This document shows positions 61,618-64,000 of a DNA stretch of 64,000 nt, in pieces; within the stretch, counting starts at the first letter, position 1, and each line of letters starts with the position of its first letter. The DNA is from Lachnospiraceae bacterium (GTDB lineage Bacteria; Bacillota; Clostridia; Lachnospirales; Lachnospiraceae). The DNA lies in contig JAEEMP010000066.1 in NCBI GenBank assembly GCA_016283275.1, positions 1 to 64,000 of the forward strand. The letters are read 5' to 3'. The notes beneath the pieces are model-generated. The model did not search any database. It saw only the letters and a program-made list of their open reading frames with translations, and was not told the DNA's origin. Position numbers and translations under genes: made by a program.

Positions 61618-62280
61618 CTACACGTAAACTTCAAGATAGCCCACGAGTTTGGTGAAATCATATTCATTCAACACACCGAGGCTTGAATCGTAAAACTTTC
61701 CGGCATAGCCTATAAGATAGTGATTGTATCTTCCCATCTTCTCCATCATTATGGTGCACTTGGGAAGTACCACATCGGGTTTCCCGAGTGTATATATGAT
61801 TTCTTCGGAATGTTCAAATCCGAAATAGTTGAGCGCATTGATCATCTTACCCATTGTGGCCTGCCATTCGGCACAATGCATTATGTCTCCGGCTTCCTCA
61901 ATGCTTATACCCGCAAGCATGGCTATGCAGGACTGACCGCACAGTCCGTCGCCGGGCTGACGCACACATTCGATCGAATCGATCTTCCTTATCGGATTGG
62001 CCGAGCTGTACGGACTGTCCTCGACTTCGGATTTTGTGATCCTGAACGTGATCTTATGCTCGGCATCCTTATCAAGCGTACCCACAAGTTCTTTTGTGAG
62101 CGGAATATTGTAATACCCTTTTCCCTTTGGCACCAGATTGCATACAAACGTAGCCGAATCAAGCCTTACTTTTGCAGGAACATTTCCCGCTTTATCACAG
62201 ATCTCCCAAACGTTGAAAGGTATATTTACAAAGAATCCGTTTTCGTTTTCTTCCACCTTACCGAAAAACGTGTATTTCAT
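61618..62280 (-). CDS. DUF1905 domain fused to a C39-like cysteine-protease fold
   Basis: The product has 220 residues. N-terminal part (about 1-90, YTFFGKVEENENGFFVNIPFNVWE; GYYNIPLTKELVGTLDKDAEHKI) matches the DUF1905 beta-barrel. From about 100 the sequence resembles a papain-like C39 domain: GDGLCGQSCIAMLAGISIEEA with the candidate catalytic Cys, and NHYLIGYAGKFYDSSLG with candidate His and Asp. Neither a secretion signal nor an ABC module is present. Role unknown. CTAAGGAG precedes the ATG. Confidence 0.75.
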   Translation of the reverse strand: MKYTFFGKVEENENGFFVNIPFNVWEICDKAGNVPAKVRLDSATFVCNLVPKGKGYYNIPLTKELVGTLDKDAEHKITFRITKSEVEDSPYSSANPIRKIDSIECVRQPGDGLCGQSCIAMLAGISIEEAGDIMHCAEWQATMGKMINALNYFGFEHSEEIIYTLGKPDVVLPKCTIMMEKMGRYNHYLIGYAGKFYDSSLGVLNEYDFTKLVGYLEVYV

Positions 62281-62284
62281 TTTA

Positions 62285-62965
62285 TTACTCCTTAGATTTT
62301 TTTCCTGCGTTTACACACGCGATCACACCGTTAAAAAGAAAAACGAGTGCAAAAGCCAGAATTACCCCGCCTATTATATCGGTAAGCCAGTGTACTCCCG
62401 AAAGAAGACGCCCGATGATCGCAGTTATTATCACCACATCGGCTGCCAGGGTAAGTGTTCTTACCGTAGATGCGGACATCATCTTCTGAATGAATGCAAG
62501 CGCGGTCACGGCACTTGCAAGGACCGTGATGATAAGGACCGTATGCGATGACGGATACGATGCCTCAAGTCCTTCTTCCACATCTTCTATTACGGGACGA
62601 TAATTGATGATCACTTTCTCAAAGAATACATATACAGCGAGAACCAGCACATAAAATGCACCTAAGACTATGATCTCAGGATCCACGGCCTTGATACTTT
62701 TTCTTTTGACCAGTTCATACAGTCCCAAACAGGCAAAGCACACCATCACAAGTATCGACAAAAGCCCGTAACCCTGGGTCAGATAATACCAGAATTTATT
62801 GCCCCCTACCGCGTCATAAAAACCTTTGTTAATATCCGCAAAACCCACCAAAGAGTTCTCGGGTCCCACGGCTTTAACCCCTACCGTTTTTACGAGGATC
62901 GTAAAAACAGAAAAAATAAGAAACAAAACAATACTTACCGTAAAAGAAAGTTTTGCTTTTTTCAT
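62285..62965 (-). CDS. PAP2-superfamily membrane phosphatase, copy 2
   Basis: The product has 226 residues with six hydrophobic helices. The three PAP2 signatures are intact: KVIINYRP, ASYPSSHT and SGVHWLTDIIGG. It probably dephosphorylates phosphatidic acid or undecaprenyl pyrophosphate at the outer membrane face. Start at 62965, GGAGG five bases upstream. Four bases precede the next gene downstream, so they are cotranscribed. Confidence 0.92.
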   Translation of the reverse strand: MKKAKLSFTVSIVLFLIFSVFTILVKTVGVKAVGPENSLVGFADINKGFYDAVGGNKFWYYLTQGYGLLSILVMVCFACLGLYELVKRKSIKAVDPEIIVLGAFYVLVLAVYVFFEKVIINYRPVIEDVEEGLEASYPSSHTVLIITVLASAVTALAFIQKMMSASTVRTLTLAADVVIITAIIGRLLSGVHWLTDIIGGVILAFALVFLFNGVIACVNAGKKSKE

Positions 62966-62992
62966 ACCCGCCTCCAAAATACATATATATAA

Positions 62993-63021
62993 AATTTAGT
63001 ATTATTTGCCTTAAATGTCAA
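62993..63021 (-). promoter_or_regulatory. Promoter of the PAP2-DUF1905 pair
   Basis: Consensus -35 TTGACA (63016-63021), 17-base spacer, -10 TAAATT (62993-62998); a TACTAA at 14 bases is an alternative -10. It starts just past the MFS gene stop codon region. Confidence 0.6.
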
Positions 63022-63032
63022 ATAAAGCACAC

Positions 63033-64000
63033 TTAAGAAAGAGTTTTTCTTTTGCCGTTTCCGATCGCGATAAAAGTTATTATCACACCCATAACGGTAA
63101 CCAGACTTCCGATCAGCATTGTGATCTTAACACCGTAGACATCCAAAAGCCTTCCGCAGATAAGCCCGCTGAAAACTCCGCCCAACGTGATCGCGACATT
63201 TATGTATGCCTGACCCTTTACGCGGTCAAGCTTTGCCATTATCCTGCTTACATAGATCGCGGAAACGGGTATCAATACGGCATACGCTCCCATCTGGCAG
63301 GCTTCGCTCACAAATACCCATACCATATTGGTGGCAAAGGTCATGATCAAAGTCTTTACAAGGAACATCACGGCACAGAACTTAAGCATGCTCTCACAAG
63401 AAAACTTCTTAAGAAACAGCGGCGTGAGCGCCATTGTGGGAAGTTCCAAAGACGCCGCTATAAATACCGCATAGCCCATGAGTTTCTCGTCTCCGCCGAG
63501 AGGTCTTATGAGCTGGATAAAATAATCGTTTATGAGATTATGGGCAAAGAAAAAGAACACAACGCCCACGATGAACAGCATGAACTTGGGATATTCCTTT
63601 GTAAATTCGACTATATTGTTGTGAGGCTTTTCATCTTCGGAAGATATGTCGTTATTATCTTTAACCGGTTCTTCTTTTCCCGAAGGCTTTATAAAGGTTA
63701 AAAGGATGACGACAGCCGCGAAAAGCACGACTATATCAAAGATCGAAAGTACATCTACACCGTTACGCGCGATCACTCCGCCCAATATAGCCGAGGATAT
63801 CGCAAAACTCAGCGATCCCAAACCTCTTGCAAGTCCGAAATTTATCTTACAGCCCACACGCGAATATTCGAAATTCATTGCGATTATCATGGGCTGATAG
63901 GCCATCTGGACCATATAGATAAATGCAAACAGTATGAAGATAACGGCAATGCTGTCCTTTATAAACAAAAGAAGCACCGAACCTATTATTATGCACACCG
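63033..64000 (-). CDS. MFS transporter, N-terminus beyond the window
   Basis: At least 321 residues of a major facilitator superfamily protein, with about ten hydrophobic helices visible and a central cytosolic loop (about 110-140, KPSGKEEPVKDNNDISSEDEK) dividing the halves. The segment GLARGLGSLSFAISSAILGGVI recalls the LacY/nucleoside:H+ symporter-like MFS_1 group. The frame stays open to the window edge, so the start is missing. Substrate unknown. Confidence 0.82.
   Translation of the reverse strand, partial: VCIIIGSVLLLFIKDSIAVIFILFAFIYMVQMAYQPMIIAMNFEYSRVGCKINFGLARGLGSLSFAISSAILGGVIARNGVDVLSIFDIVVLFAAVVILLTFIKPSGKEEPVKDNNDISSEDEKPHNNIVEFTKEYPKFMLFIVGVVFFFFAHNLINDYFIQLIRPLGGDEKLMGYAVFIAASLELPTMALTPLFLKKFSCESMLKFCAVMFLVKTLIMTFATNMVWVFVSEACQMGAYAVLIPVSAIYVSRIMAKLDRVKGQAYINVAITLGGVFSGLICGRLLDVYGVKITMLIGSLVTVMGVIITFIAIGNGKRKTLS

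Overview
The window looks like a chromosomal segment of a low-to-moderate G+C Firmicute of the family Lachnospiraceae (Butyrivibrio/Roseburia-like gut or rumen anaerobe). The evidence is strong AGGAGG ribosome sites with frequent TTG/GTG starts, consensus TTGACA/TATAAT promoters, the indolepyruvate oxidoreductase-phenylacetate-CoA ligase-ACT cluster, an orphan non-canonical flagellin, a KDPG aldolase fused to a VOC-like domain, and a beta-mannan locus built from two GH130 phosphorylases. This assignment is inference. I found no rRNA, tRNA, CRISPR array or transposase.

Layout. 1-12.3 kb, almost all on the minus strand: the first codons of an unidentified gene, an exonuclease-BRCT protein, rlmD, a small acidic membrane protein, pcrA, a DMT transporter, the kdgA-kdgK pair behind a cre-like site, a nucleoid-associated protein and trkA-trkH. 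12.3-16.7 kb: a Cys-rich coiled-coil protein, then an ABC ATPase-permease-SPFH-ribbon-helix-helix operon behind a TGATATCA double palindrome. 16.7-22.2 kb: an AraC regulator, a divergent GH127 beta-L-arabinofuranosidase, a TIM-barrel isomerase and an SSS symporter. 22.2-29 kb: a MacAB-type exporter operon and two paralogous DUF2975-HTH modules that share an operator, with a 116-bp tandem repeat between them. 29-33.6 kb: iorA-iorB-paaK-ACT plus a small DUF3006-like gene. 33.6-42.5 kb: an orphan flagellin-like protein, a 1446-residue RND exporter with a very long coiled-coil insertion, PAP2 phosphatase and diacylglycerol kinase genes, and glyA.

42.5-54.8 kb: a surface coiled-coil protein, then a mannan-oligosaccharide locus: GH130_1, LacI regulator, mannose-6-phosphate isomerase, CE17-like acetylesterase, GH130_2, GH36 alpha-galactosidase and GH2 beta-mannosidase. 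Together these could deacetylate, degalactosylate and phosphorolyse galactoglucomannan oligosaccharides and feed mannose 6-phosphate to glycolysis. No dedicated sugar transporter, 2-epimerase or endomannanase is present here. 54.8-64 kb: a glycosyltransferase, 5'-nucleotidase, DUF1653 protein, holA, the divergent comEA-comEC pair, a DUF1905-C39-like fusion, a second PAP2 protein and a truncated MFS transporter.

The most interesting signals are regulatory. A -35 box is repeatedly embedded in the terminator-like hairpin of the preceding gene. The two HTH-DUF2975 operons share an identically spaced operator-promoter. A cluster of four operator-like sites lies in front of the GH130_2 operon. The araC-type gene may be transcribed leaderless.
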